Shown piece after piece: positions 10,490-20,848 of a stretch of DNA of 64,000 nt. The stretch's first letter is position 1. The number at the start of each line of letters is the position of its first letter. The translations under genes were made by a program, and so were the position numbers. This stretch comes from Acanthosepion esculentum (lineage: Eukaryota; Mollusca; Cephalopoda; Sepiida; Sepiidae), in contig OZ038517.1 of the NCBI GenBank assembly GCA_964036315.1, forward strand, positions 49,005,219 through 49,069,218. Direction: 5' to 3'. The notes beneath the pieces are model-generated. The model made no database searches. It was not told where the DNA came from and saw only the letters and a list, made by a program, of their open reading frames with translations.

Positions 10490-11600
10490 AAAAGAGAGGA
10501 CAAGGAATCATTATTGGTGGCCAGAGTTGTAACAACGTAAGTTAGACGGATAACACAGTACTGGTAGCAGACACAGAAAGGAAACTGTAAAAAATCCCTA
10601 CAGAAGGTAGTGAAGGAAAGCGAGAAGGAAGGACTAAACATCAATTGCAAGAAAACAGAATACGTGGTTGTTAGCAAAAGGGACAACCCAACATGTAAAT
10701 TACAAACTGGAGATGGCAAAATCAAACAAATCCAGCAATTTAAATATCTGGCAAGTGTTTTAACAGAGGATGGAAAGTGTGACACTGAAATCCAAAGGCA
10801 CATTGGAATAGGGAAAGATGTCTTCCAAAAGTTAAAGTATTAAAAAACAGGAAAACTTTGTTAGAAACAAAGAAAAGAGTACTGAGCTCTTGTGTAATAT
10901 CAGTCCTCCTATATTGTGAATGCTGGACAATCTTCTCACAGATGAAGAAGAGACTTGGAGGGACAGAAACAAAGAAAAGAGTACTGAACTGTTACGTAAT
11001 ATCAGTTCTCCTATATTGTGAATGCTGGACAATCTTCTCACAGATGAAGAAGAGACTTGAAGCAACAGAAACAAAGAAAAGAGTACTGAACTGTTACATA
11101 ATATCAGTCCTCCTATGTGGCAGTGAATGCTGGACAATCTCCTCACAGATGAAGAAGAGACTTGAAGCAACAGAAACAAAGGAAAGAGTACTGAACTGTT
11201 ACATAATATCAGTCCTCCTATGTGGCAGTGAATGCTGGACAATCTTCTGACAGATGAAGAAGAGACTTGAAACAACAGAAACAAAGAAAAGAGTACTGAA
11301 CTGTTATGTAATATCAGTCCTCCTATATGGCAGTGAATGCTAAACAATCTCCTCATGGATGAAGAAGAGACTTGAAGCAACAGAAATTTAATTCTACAGA
11401 AGGATGCTGAGAATACCATGGATTGAACATGTGAGCAGCAACAAAGTTTTAGAGAAAATGGCAGCAAAAAGGAAATTTATACTTCAGAAAGAGTTGAAAT
11501 TTCTGGGGCACATAATGAGGAAAGAAGGCTTGGAAAATCTGATACTCACAGGCCACATTGAAGGCAAGAGAAACAGAGGAAACAACATAACTTTTGTAAT
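10490..11600 (+). pseudogene. LINE-A reverse transcriptase C-terminal half (broken)
   Basis: Non-LTR retrotransposon fragment beginning just before the RT catalytic motif. The region around 10535-10560 corresponds to the YADD-TVLVAD motif, but a stop and substitutions destroy the catalytic aspartates. A frame from about 10600 then reads KESEKEGLNINCKKTEYVVV and continues through KYLASVLTEDGKCDTEI. The thumb region carries CWTI and QMKKRL landmarks. The end reads LGHIMRKEGLENLILTGHI, typical of the C-terminus of this LINE group. Frameshifts and stops break it. The thumb is tandemly amplified (see next entry). The 5' endonuclease part is absent. Confidence 0.75.
10864..11380 (+). repeat. In-frame 102/105-bp tandem repeat inside LINE-A RT
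   Basis: The start GAAACAAAG recurs at 10864, 10966, 11068, 11173 and 11278, giving spacings of 102, 102, 105 and 105 bp. All are multiples of three; the 3-bp difference is one codon (CTATATTGTGAA against CTATGTGGCAGTGAA). Each unit encodes ETKKRVLNCY to MKKRLEAT. Confidence 0.9.
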
Positions 11601-12002
11601 CTGTTACATGCACATAATACACGTAATAACAGAAAAAACTTCAATGTAAAATAATAAAGTAATTAATTAACAAACGCAATTAAAATACCTTAACAACAAA
11701 GAAGTAGAATCAATGGAAAGATTATTGATTACTTTGCAGTTAATACACGACCGCATGGAGCTGCTAAGAAAAGTTTTAATTCATCTTGAAACATGTGACA
11801 CTCGACTTTAATATCCGGGTTAGCACAACTGTCAAACACGTAACTGTAACCACCAGTCAGTGGTATCATAGCTCTATTTATAGTAAATGGTGGTCTGCAT
11901 TTTTATTGTCTAGAGATTCATGTTTAAACTCCGGTGTCAGCAATAACACTTTTCATTCATATACGACAATAACCTACTGAGTAAATCGATGGCAGAACAA
12001 GG

Positions 12003-12100
12003 TTTAGGAGAAATAACCAAAAGACAAAAATTTCTTAAGAGCTATGAAGGACAGGAAATTGTGGAGACCCATGATCGCCTCTATCCTGAAGAAACATAGA
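12003..12100 (+). pseudogene. LINE-A extreme 3' fragment
   Basis: Contains AGAGCTATGAAGGACAGGA, TGTGGAGACCCATGATCGCC and a GAAGAAACATAGAAG end. The same order occurs at the 3' end of other LINE-A copies, at 34030-34100 and 51040-51110. Confidence 0.6.
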
Positions 12101-12107
12101 AGATCAT

Positions 12108-12350
12108 CTTGCAATGTGGTTCTACAGAAAGATGTTGAGAATACCAGGGACTGAACATGTGAGCAATGAAGAAGTTTTAGAGAAAACGGAAGCGAAAATG
12201 GACGCTTATGCATAACATCAGAAAGAGACAGTTGAAGTTTCTAGGGCATATAATGAGGAAAGAGGGCTAGGAAAATTTGATACTCACAGGACATATTGAA
12301 AGCAAGTGGGATGGAAGAAAGCAGTACATAATCTAGCTAGCGAGCTTTGT
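12108..12350 (+). pseudogene. LINE-A C-terminal fragment
   Basis: Runs from TGTGGTTCTACAGAAAGATG through GAACATGTGAGCAATGAAG to GGGCATATAATGAGGAAAGA. These correspond to the WFYRRMLRI, HVSNEEVL and LGHIMRKE parts of the LINE-A C-terminus. Stops and frameshifts are present. Confidence 0.7.
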
Positions 12351-12380
12351 GTAATTGGTTGGCAGTGCAGAACTGTTTTA

Positions 12381-12747
12381 GAGTCTGTCTATATTTAATA
12401 CTAATTTATAATACTCAGAAATTCATACCCAGATGTCCTCAAGGACACATGGTACAGTGGATAAGATAAAGGCGTTGGTTAGATCCAGTGACAGACCCAA
12501 AGAGTGTGAGTTCAATACCCGGTTCAGGCAGTGGAGAACTTTCAGAGGGAAAATTAGCAGGAGATAACTGATAACTGACATCCATCAAACATGGCTCGTG
12601 GAACTAGAACAGTCTACCCCAGTGATCGAAATAAAGGGTTCAGTTCGAAATTCCAACCACCTGAAGAAGGCTGGAGCGTACAACGGCCGAAACGTTGTGA
12701 CAAATATGGCGACAAAGATGAGGACAATAGTCCGACTAATGTAAATA
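12381..12747 (+). mobile_element. SINE-1 copy with 13-bp target duplication
   Basis: A 13-bp direct repeat CAGAACTGTTTTA flanks it at 12368-12380 and 12748-12760. The tRNA-like head (about 12450-12540) has a GTACAGTGGATAA A box, with a short insertion after it, and a GAGTTCAATACCC B box. The 3' half ends GACTAATGTAAATA and contains a hammerhead-core-like motif (CTGAAGA to GAAACG, about 12660-12697). It would be transcribed by pol III and moved by a LINE; both are inferred from family knowledge. Relative to the copy at 60966 it carries about 50 extra bases near its 5' end. Confidence 0.8.
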
Positions 12748-12892
12748 CAGAACTGTTTTACTTCGATGATTTTCAGTATGATTTGACTGTAAACATGAAC
12801 GGAGTGGTAGTCAAGAAAATTGAAAACGTCAGCATCAGACTTGTGGAGAATATTTAATATATATAAAGTACAGCAAAAAATGCCTTTCCAAA

Positions 12893-13150
12893 GCAAAGCA
12901 AAGTGTTAAGAAACAAGAAAATTTTGTTCGAAACAAGCAGAAGAGTGCTAAACTTGGGTGTAAAGAGAATGCTGAACAGTTTCTTAGCATGAAGAGAAAT
13001 GTGGTTCTACAGAAGGATACTGAGAATACCAATGATGTAAACAAAAAGGATACTTGAACTGGGCATAGAAGGCTTGGAAAGGGCTACAATGGATAGGATG
13101 TTGTGGAGAGAATTGATCACTCATGTCTTGAAGGGAAATGGCATATAGAA
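12893..13150 (+). pseudogene. LINE-A C-terminal fragment, deleted
   Basis: Has AAGAAACAAGAAAATTTTG, TGTGGTTCTACAGAAGGATA and a 3' end ATGGCATATAGAAGAAGAAT. The middle part of the C-terminus is deleted. The GAA-rich tail recurs at other LINE-A 3' ends. Confidence 0.6.
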
Positions 13151-13234
13151 GAAGAATAGAGACTCAAATTAGTCTCCTGTAAAAAAGAATGGGGAGGTTT
13201 TCCATATTCAGTTTTTATGACTATTTACTTGAAT

Positions 13235-14462
13235 ATCGGCCCCGTCCTGGGTACGCAGATAAACTACCTCCATGTCCTGGGTAAGACGATAAACTACGTC
13301 CAACTGCAAGGCCTTTGATGAGGAGGTTTTGATGAGCGTGGAACAACCTCTAAATTAGTGGTATTCCCAGATCCACCCTGACCCTGTAGCACCTGTTAGG
13401 GTCCCAGCTATGGGCAAATAGTTAACCTTCAAACTGGGGTCAAAACCCTATGAAAGTGTACAAATAGGTTTTAATACCCGAAATACTTTATAAGAAATAT
13501 TAGCAGCAATACATTTTTGAATGAAAAAAATATTACCAGAAATAAATTTTTGAAGGAAAAAATATTACCAGAAATACATTTTTGAATGAAAAAATTATTA
13601 CCAGAAATAAATTTTTGAAGGAAAAAAATATTACCAGAAAAACATTTTTGAAGGAAAAAAATATTACCAGAAATACATTTTTGAAGGAAAAAAATATTAC
13701 CAGAAATACATTTTTGAAGGAAAAAAATATTACCAGAAATACATTTTTGAATGAAAAAATATTACCAGAAATACATTTTTGAATGAAAAAAAATATTAGC
13801 AGTAATACATTTTTGAAGGAAAAAATATTACCAGAAATACATTTTTGAAGGAAAAAAAATATTAGCAGTAATACATTTTTGAAGGAAAAAATATTACCAG
13901 AAATACATTTTTGAATGAAAAAAATATTACCAGAAATATATTTTTGAATGAAAAAAATATTACCAGAAATACATTTTTGAATGAAAAAAATATTACCAGA
14001 AATACATTTTTGAATGAAAAAAATATTACCAGAAATACATTTTTGAATGGAAAAAAATATTACCAGAAATACATTTTTGAATGGAAAAAAATATTACCAG
14101 AAATACATTTTTGAATGGAAAAAAATATTACCAGAAATACATTTTTGAAGGAAAAAAAATATTACCGGAAATAAATTTTTGAAAGAAAAAAATATTACCG
14201 GAAATAAATTTTTGAAGGAAAAAAATATTACCAGAAATACATTTTTGAATGAAAAAAATATTACCAGAAATACATTTTTGAATGAAAAAAATATTACCAG
14301 AAATACATTTTTGAAGGAAAAAAAATATTACCAGAAATACATTTTTGAAGGAAAAAAATATTACCAGAAATAAATTTTTGAAGGAAAAAAATATTACAAG
14401 CAATAAAATGTTGTTGGCATTAAATAACCCATTGAGGTTGATATACCATAAAACAAACCAAA
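13235..14462 (+). mobile_element. Y-family repeat, member C
   Basis: The 5' module has two TCCTGGGTA...GATAAACTAC units, GAGGAGGTTTTGATGAGCGTG, CCCAGATCCACCCTGACCC and GGGTCCCAGCTATGGGCAAA. The middle is a long minisatellite (next entry). The 3' module is GGCATTAAATAACCCATT and GTTGATATACCATAAAACAA. Confidence 0.75.
13488..14400 (+). repeat. ~29-bp minisatellite in Y-family member C
   Basis: About 31 copies of a unit made of ATTACCAGAAATACATTTTT plus GAANGAAAAAAAT. Variants alternate between GAATGAAAA and GAAGGAAAA. Short open frames such as repeated NITRNTFL are artefacts of the unit. Confidence 0.95.
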
Positions 14463-14988
14463 CCAATATCAACCACTATGATATACAGGGTATGCTGGGT
14501 AAATTCTTGCCATTTTATATTTTTAATTCAGTGCATGCACATTGTTTATTTTGGTTTTGTTGACTACCCAGCATAGTAGGGTCAGTTGGGCACTGTCTGA
14601 GAAAAAAAGAGCACCATGACGCAATTCACTCTGCCAGAAATTTGGAAACAGCAGGCTGTACTGCTTGGCATTCATGCCAGAAACTCCAATATGAACATTT
14701 CAGAGTGTTTATGTAGAGGATCCAGAAAACAGTTGGATGATAGATTCACTCAACATCATGATGTTTTGTGTTATTACTAGTGAAGATGATGATGATGATG
14801 ATGATGATGATATGCCTCCATTCATCTTCTCACAAGGCCATAGACTCAACATCATCTCATGATCGTAAATAGTGTGAAACCCAGGGTCACAAACTCATAT
14901 CAATCCAATTAAATATGTTAGCTCTATCACTGATATTGAGTGCTTTCCAATAAGTACTGTGCATACATAATATATATAAAAAATTGCA

Positions 14989-14995
<7 letters not shown>
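14463..14995. other. No gene seen; short (GAT)n at about 14783-14812
   Basis: Unique-looking sequence containing about ten GAT triplets. Nothing else recognised. Confidence 0.4.

Positions 14996-15060
<65 letters not shown>
14991..15060. repeat. (CATA)n then (TA)n microsatellite
   Basis: Tetranucleotide ACAT repeats pass directly into TA dinucleotides and border the hairpin element to the right. Confidence 0.95.
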
Positions 15061-15062
<2 letters not shown>

Positions 15063-15065
15063 TTT

Positions 15066-15213
15066 GATTAAAAACGACAGACAAGGTACTACGGTTAAGT
15101 TTTTTATTTAATTTTTCTTGTGTACGAAAAAGAGCTTTCTTTGCTTCTTCTTTGTACACAAGAAAAATTAAATAAAAAAACTTAACCGTAGTACCTTGTC
15201 TGTCGTCTTTAAT
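15066..15213. mobile_element. Hairpin (foldback) element bounded by (TA)n
   Basis: Arms 15066-15125 and 15154-15213 are reverse complements with only a couple of differences. They are separated by a 28-bp loop. (TA)n lies on both outer sides. A related arm-like sequence (GGTTAAGCTTTTTATTTA) occurs at 16230-16275. Confidence 0.8.
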
Positions 15214-15251
15214 GAAACTTCCATAAAAGAAGGATTGCTGCCTAAATATAC

Positions 15252-15254
<3 letters not shown>

Positions 15255-15310
<56 letters not shown>

Positions 15311-15348
15311 TACATATTTTACATTTATATATATACACATACACATTT

Positions 15349-15398
<50 letters not shown>

Positions 15399-15407
15399 TG
15401 CATACAC

Positions 15408-15454
<47 letters not shown>

Positions 15455-15477
15455 GCATACACATTTTACATATATAA
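15255..15477. repeat. (TA)n/(CA)n compound microsatellite
   Basis: Alternating TA tracts, CACACA tracts and CATTTTACA spacers. Tyr-Ile and Thr-His frames across it are artefacts. Confidence 0.95.
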
Positions 15478-15767
15478 ATCTGTTGTATTGACTGGCTAAG
15501 TGATGAAAGACAATGGCTAAAAGTGTCAGCAAATATTCCTGTTGTTATGTCCCAAGATCCTCTCTGTTGCACAATACATGGACTTGTACGCAACTGTGAC
15601 ATAAAAACTGAATGATTTTGTTAGATCCTCATACATCGAATACATGGAAATTGTTAAAAATAACAATATATCAGATTTGATCCATTTCCTATATATATTT
15701 GAAAAATTTCCTATATATATATATATAAGCAATTCATCGAGTCTGAAATCTCAACAGAATGCAGAAA

Positions 15768-15814
15768 GCACTGGACGGCCGTTTCGTCCCATATTTGGGA
15801 CTCATCAGCAGTGC
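15768..15814 (-). ncRNA. Hammerhead ribozyme, type I, complete
   Basis: Read on the minus strand every element of a minimal type I hammerhead is present. Stem I is GCACTG pairing with CAGTGC (6 bp). The core is CTGATGA. Stem II is GTCCC/GGGAC with an AAATAT loop and a G-C pair next to the core. GAAA follows. Stem III is very short (A-U and C-G) with a GGCC loop, and the cleavage triplet is GTC. The palindromic ACGGCCGT of stem III would favour pairing between two ribozymes, as known for hammerheads of Penelope-like elements and retrozymes. Predicted cleavage falls between the complements of 15774 and 15773. Activity is predicted from structure only. Confidence 0.9.
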
Positions 15815-15899
15815 GCATCCACTACCGAGATTTAATTTTCGGTTGTGGATGCGCACTTCATTATAATTATCTCAAATCCTCCTAATTATTTCTATCTGT

Positions 15900-15985
15900 A
15901 TATCCTTGCTTGAACCGGTTTCTAATGCTCTTGTATAGCGTTTGCCTCCTATCGTAACTGTCCGGGTTTCAATTCTCGGTAGTGT
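15900..15985 (+). promoter_or_regulatory. tRNA-like A/B boxes (pol III type 2 promoter-like)
   Basis: GCTTGAACCGGTTTCTAATGC resembles an A box, except that it is slightly off at its ends. About 45 nt later GGGTTTCAATTC resembles a B box. Spacing is as in a tRNA, but no good cloverleaf is seen. It lies immediately upstream of the plus-strand hammerhead. Confidence 0.4.
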
Positions 15986-15990
15986 ATGCA

Positions 15991-16036
15991 CACTGCTGAT
16001 GAGTCCCAAATATAGGACGAAACAGTCATCCAGTGC
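15991..16036 (+). ncRNA. Hammerhead ribozyme, degenerate copy
   Basis: The inverted partner of 15768-15814. Stem I is CACTG/CAGTG, the core CTGATGA and GAAA are intact, and stem II is GTCC/GGAC. In stem III the C-G pair has become C-A (CAGTCATC). The changes include two CpG-to-CpA transitions. Cleavage is probably impaired. Confidence 0.75.
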
Positions 16037-16108
16037 TTTCTGCATTCTGTTGAGGTTTCAGACTCGATGAATTGCTTAATTATCAAAATCCTCCTAATAA
16101 TTTCTATC

Positions 16109-16110
<2 letters not shown>

Positions 16111-16172
<62 letters not shown>
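16111..16172. repeat. (TA)n microsatellite
   Basis: A long pure TA tract to the right of the ribozyme foldback. Confidence 0.95.
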
Positions 16173-16178
<6 letters not shown>

Positions 16179-16398
16179 TGTGTACTTTGGCAGTAATCCC
16201 ACTTTTGTACAGGTTTCATGAAAGACAACTGGCAAGTTACTGTGGTTAAGCTTTTTATTTATTTAATTTTTCATGTGCATTTTCTTTTCTGGTCGTAAAG
16301 TGTGCAAAAATTGATCAAATGATCCAAGCACTTTTAGCCATTATCGAAGATGTTTTTTTATTATTATTTCAATATATTTTATGTTTATACGTTCTTTT

Positions 16399-16715
16399 TA
16401 TAGATACAAATATTTAAGTAAATGCTCTGTTTATAATAAACAGTATTAACAACATTTACCAGCCTGAATATCTGAGAAATTTCATAGAAATCCCAGTAAT
16501 TTAGACTTTGCTAGCTAGATGCTTCCATTGTAGCTACATAGTTTTGCACGCCAGGCTATATGATGGTTTCACGTTGGTTACAAGTTCGATTCCTGACAGA
16601 GGATATATATTTTCTATGAAAATTCTGACATTCAGGCTGGTAAATGTTGTTAATACCGTTTATTACAAACAGAGAATTTACTTAAATATTTGTATCTATA
16701 AAAATAATGTATAAA
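16399..16715. mobile_element. Inverted-repeat SINE-like element
   Basis: The left arm (about 16399-16490: GATACAAATATTTAAGTAAA to TTTCATAGAAAT) is the reverse complement of the right arm (about 16600-16715). Between them, 16570-16612 contains a B-box-like AAGTTCGATTCCTGACAGAG that matches the 3' half of the tRNA-like module at 4750-4816. Confidence 0.6.
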
Positions 16716-16756
16716 CAGAAAATATATTAAAATATTTGTCAGACTTAGTCCATTTC

Positions 16757-16759
<3 letters not shown>

Positions 16760-16794
<35 letters not shown>
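16760..16794. repeat. (TA)n microsatellite
   Basis: A TA tract directly abutting the MITE that follows. Confidence 0.95.
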
Positions 16795-16799
<5 letters not shown>

Positions 16800-16923
16800 T
16801 AACCCGGATATAAGAGATTTTATCTGGTCCCAAATTAGAGCCATACTTACCTAAACAAAATAGACCAAACCCGGATATAAGAGACCTATCCGGTCCTGAC
16901 AACTCTCTTATATCCGGGTTAAA

Positions 16924-16926
<3 letters not shown>
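16795..16926. mobile_element. pogo/Tigger-like MITE, copy 1
   Basis: Terminal inverted repeats read YAGTGTAACCCGGATATAAG and its complement, and TA flanks both ends. Further internal copies of TATATCCGGGTT strengthen the foldback. Assignment to the pogo group rests on the TA target and TIR style only. Confidence 0.7.

Positions 16927-16928
<2 letters not shown>

Positions 16929-16973
<45 letters not shown>
16929..16973. repeat. (TA)n microsatellite
   Basis: TA tract on the right of MITE copy 1. The element appears to have inserted into a (TA)n run. Confidence 0.95.
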
Positions 16974-16975
<2 letters not shown>

Positions 16976-18289
16976 GAGAGAGATACTTCCAAAAATTCAC
17001 AAAATTAATGAGCATACATGCTGAAAAATGACCAGTACTTAATAAAACAAAGTTTTATAGTTAAAATTTTTGTACTGTTTGTAGAAGTCAAGTGACTTAC
17101 CTACTAACATGGCTGCCTTCCTGTGTCCTCTTGAAAAGCAGGCCAGCTAATTTTACCTCATTTTATAGGAGAGTGCCCAATACACCAGTTAGGACGTTGT
17201 TCCATTTTGCTAGAATGGACCTGCCCAATACATTTGCATGAGTGGTCTCTATTCACCCATATATCCCCCCCCAAGTAAATGACTCGTCAGTTTAGCTTCT
17301 GGCCACACTTGTGTGTCAGACCACTGGCAAGCTAACCAATATTCTACACTCTTATTAAGGCCAAAAGATTTTTTGATGTCAGAAATATTTTTTTTATAAT
17401 CCTTTTTAGCAACTTCAAAATTGTGGGGCCATGAATTAGTATAAGAAATTTTTTCAGTGAAAAACATTGATTTAGAAATTCTTGCTAAAATCAGATAATT
17501 GTCGAATTTTAATGAAACATACATGACTTGTTCAGAAATGAATGAAATTAATTTTTAAATGTTTCTTTTTTAGAAAATCTTTGTTGAAATATTTTTGTAT
17601 ATCTGTTATCCATCCTTAATTTAATTTTATAAAATTTCAAGGAATTTTTTTTATATTTAATATTAAATTTTTATATTTAAAGTAATTGTAAGGAAAAGTG
17701 CTTAGAGAATTCAAATCATCAATTTTATTTATCAAACAGGTCCACCAGTTATAGAAAAAAAATCTGCTCTGAATCTTAAAATAAATAAAATTATTTAATT
17801 AAAAAAGATTTTAATTGCTTTCATGAATAAAACATATTCTCCACGCTATCATCTTATGAAAAAATAATCTTTCGATGAATAATGAATTATTACAAGAATT
17901 TTCATCTTTTTAAAGTTTTAATTAGCATAATTTATAAATCTGTAATTCTTTCAAAATTCTGTGTTAATTTGTAGCTGTCAACTAATATGAAATGAAAACT
18001 GTATTTACTAATAATATATCGAAAAGCTTACAACAATTTAGTGACCCCCACCACCTGTATTTTAAAAAGGATGAACATTTTTTTTTGTGTGTGTATAAAT
18101 GTGCCAATTTTTTGTAAATATGGATGTTCATACACAACACTATCAGAAAATAAGAGCAGTTAAATAGTAAATTTAAAATTTATTGGTAATTCAGAACCTC
18201 CTATTCACAAAATTTCTTTCCATTACCAGCATACTGATTGGGATTTATTTCATGACTTTCTTCAAGAGGCCTCTTGGATTGATATTCTT
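16974..18289. other. No supported gene
   Basis: AT-rich sequence. A GTAAGT donor-like site on the minus strand near 17095-17100 has no convincing coding exon attached. An open frame at 17249-17524 (−) has no recognisable domain. Confidence 0.35.
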
Positions 18290-18309
18290 AACCTTCCTAT
18301 TGAGAGGCT

Positions 18310-18625
18310 TCACAGGTGAGATGTGCGAGATACGAAGCTATTGGAGTAGAAGAGACGTCTACATCTAACAGTTTCCATGAGGCCTGGGAACCAGCAAAAG
18401 CAGCTCATCAGAGCAATTACCGTGAAAGTATTTGTAAAAAAGACAGAGCGAGGCAATGGTGCGTCTGTGAGAGAGCGACTGCAGATGAGATGACAGATCA
18501 GGGCCAATTACATTGCATATCCGTCTCTGAACCCCGAGGCAAACAGCAGGGGCTCCAGACCATACTTGGCAGCAACACTCCATGCAAGGGCGAATGGCTG
18601 ATTTAGAGATCCTTGATAGAATCCT
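18310..18625 (-). pseudogene. LINE-B (jockey-like) RT C-terminal fragment
   Basis: The minus-strand frame reads SAIRPCMECCCQVWSG, RRICNVIGPDL, LQSLSHRR and IASLCLFYKYFHGNCSDEL in order. This order is typical of the C-terminal tail after the RT of jockey/CR1-type non-LTR elements. There is no catalytic domain. It meets another LINE-B fragment in the opposite orientation at about 18600. Confidence 0.7.
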
Positions 18626-18790
18626 AAGAAAAATTTGCAATGTTATTGGTTTTGACCTGATATCTCGGCTTCAGTCCCTTTCCTACCACCATAACATACC
18701 TTCTTTGTGCCTTTCCTATAAATACCTTCATGATAATTGTTCTGATGAACTTACCTGGCACATGCCAGGTAGGTTTTATTGTCTCTCAGT
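18600..18790 (+). pseudogene. LINE-B RT C-terminal fragment, opposite orientation
   Basis: The plus-strand frame reads LEILDRIL, RKICNVIGFDL, LQSLSYHHNIPSLCLSYKYL and HDNCSDEL. It is homologous to the minus-strand fragment that ends against it. It is more diverged and lacks the upstream IRPCMEYC-like part. Confidence 0.65.
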
Positions 18791-19041
18791 TGCATCTCTA
18801 TCTTCAGATTGCAATTCAGTTGTGGTTCTGTCTGTGTGCAGCGACGCAGTTGAAGAAAATAAATACTGTAAGGTGCCCGGTCCTGAGTGACAGCTGCCCG
18901 AGGCTGCACTCCGACCCTTACTGCACTAAAAAGGGGGAATCAGTAGGCATACCGGCGTTTGTTGGGGGCTGGGCAAGTTTTGTCCTTGGCCCAGGTGTAC
19001 GCACTGTTCTCTCTCCTTCATAGCATATAACCCTTTGTGTC

Positions 19042-19655
19042 TTAGGAGCTTTTTTTCCTTAATTGGGTGAACTCTTAATTGCTGGTGTTACCAGGTTCAC
19101 CCTGACCCGGGGTGGTAGCACCTGTTGGGGTCCCAGCTATGGGAAAATAGTGAACTTTCAGGTTTTTTCCAGCACATTGAAACAATGATGTTGCCAACTA
19201 CACTTTTTTGAAACAATGATGTTGCCAACTATTTTTGAAACAATGATGTTGCCAACTATTTTTGAAACAATGATGTTGCCAGCTATTTTGAAACAATGAT
19301 GTTGCTAGTTTTTGAAACAATGATGTTGCCAGTTTTTGAAACAATGATGTTGCCAGTTTTTGAAACAATGATGTTGCAAGTTTTTGAAACAATGATGTTG
19401 CCAGCTATACGTTTTTGAAACAATGATGTTGCCAGTTTTTGAAACAATGATGTTGCCAGTTTTTGAAACAATGATATTGCCAGTTTTTGAAACGATGATG
19501 TTGCCAGCTATACGTTTTTGAAAATGTGATGTTGCTAACGTTATCCTTAAATTACGTTTGCAAAGTATATATATTTAGTAAATATGTGGAAACTGGATCT
19601 GGCATTAAATAACACATAGTGGTTGATATGCCATAAAACCCCCAACAAACAAACA
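19042..19655 (+). mobile_element. Y-family repeat, member D
   Basis: The 5' module is TTCACCCTGACCCGGGGTGG with GGGTCCCAGCTATGGGAAAA. The 3' module is GGCATTAAATAACACATAG and GTTGATATGCCATAAAAC. The internal minisatellite differs from that of other members. Confidence 0.75.
19175..19530 (+). repeat. ~23-30 bp minisatellite in Y-family member D
   Basis: About 13 copies of TTTTGAAACAATGATGTTGC plus CAG or CAACTA. Periodic short minus-strand frames are artefacts. Confidence 0.95.
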
Positions 19656-20257
19656 ATTAATTGGGTGAAATGATTTAAAAAAAAAAAAAATGTGAGATGG
19701 ATGAATACATTTGTGCAAAAATGAACACAACAAACTCAACCAGAATTTGAACTTGCCTAGCTGATTCCATTTTCCACATCAATAACCACACATCATTCCT
19801 CTAACAACTCGTATCAAATTATATCTGATATTCTTTTGTGAGTATACGTACTAATCATGCTAGCTTTCTCAGTATGAAATATTCAAAGAATCAAGAGTTA
19901 AATCTTTCGGATAGCGTGAAGAATTTTTTCAGTCACTCTGAGAAAAAAAAACCAATAGGTACGTCAATTCTTTTTGCAGGAAAATAAAGGCTTCTGTAAA
20001 AATGTTGGAAAAAATCCATGCTGTGAACAATGTGGCCTGAAAGGATAAAAAATATCAAAAGGTGGAGGAAAGTTTTCACTATATGACAAAATCCAAGTAT
20101 TAACTTCATTAATTTTTTTTTTTTTATTGCTGTTGTTTTTTTTTTAATTTGAATTTTTTTCTTTGGCTCTAAAAGATTATCTTAAGTTTAAAAACAGTTT
20201 GGTTTAGGTATTTCTTTCTCATAGTTGATACCATTTAACACAATAAAATCCATTTTA

Positions 20258-20265
<8 letters not shown>
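19656..20265. other. No gene seen
   Basis: AT-rich sequence with A- and T-runs and no recognised element. Confidence 0.4.

Positions 20266-20308
<43 letters not shown>
20266..20308. repeat. (TA)n microsatellite
   Basis: A pure TA tract. A small inverted repeat (ATGGCAACCAT and ATGGTTGCCA) lies about 60 bp downstream. Confidence 0.95.
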
Positions 20309-20315
<7 letters not shown>

Positions 20316-20848
20316 GGTTTCTCCATTATATATTTTTGGTGGTGATAAATTGTTTGGTACAGCTTAATGGCAACCATAGTGATTTCTATCATGAAACAAA
20401 ATGGTTGCCAATGTCCTTGAACCTGGAACACTGAGTGTGCACCCCTTTTAGTTGTGGAAAAGCCTTCTTGAAACTTGGAGGCGTTATCTTCAGATGAGAA
20501 CAGCCTATTATTATTAACTTTTCTGGCGGTCATTGTTATTTCTTTGTTCAATGTTTCAATTAATTGAAAGCTATGTGAACCAATGCGTTTCTTGGTGGTT
20601 AGGGCGCTTGTTCAATGTTTAATCTTTGGTCCGGGCATGGACAGTGAATGATGGATCATTCTTTCCACACTGGCTAAACAAATGGCACCGGTGAAGCAGA
20701 TGGCTCAAGTCTAATTATGAGACAAGAAGCTGGCCACCTAGATCGCTGGAGTGTGGGTGGTGCACTTCTTCTCCTGTGGCTGCTCGACATATTTTCTTGT
20801 TGCTTAAATTTGACTTTGCTAGGGGCATGATAGTTGCAAAATTTTCTA

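Larger units (their letters stand above)
15728..16076. mobile_element. Foldback element carrying two hammerhead ribozymes
   Basis: Arms 15728-15831 and 15974-16076 are reverse complements over about 103 bp, starting AAGCAATTCATCGAGTCTGA on the left. Each arm contains a hammerhead ribozyme. The 142-bp interior holds a tRNA-like A/B box pair in plus orientation, ending just before the plus-strand ribozyme. (TA)n tracts lie on both sides (15716-15727 and 16111-16172). It resembles the ribozyme-bearing terminal repeats of Penelope-like elements or animal retrozymes; that link is inferred. Confidence 0.75.

Noticed and set aside
13488..14400. CRISPR-like array of ~29-bp repeats
   Set aside because: Repeats are head-to-tail with no intervening spacers; it is a minisatellite inside a dispersed element.
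17090..17160. 5'-untranslated or coding exon on the minus strand ending in GTAAGT
   Set aside because: The donor is good, but there is no convincing acceptor or open coding frame.
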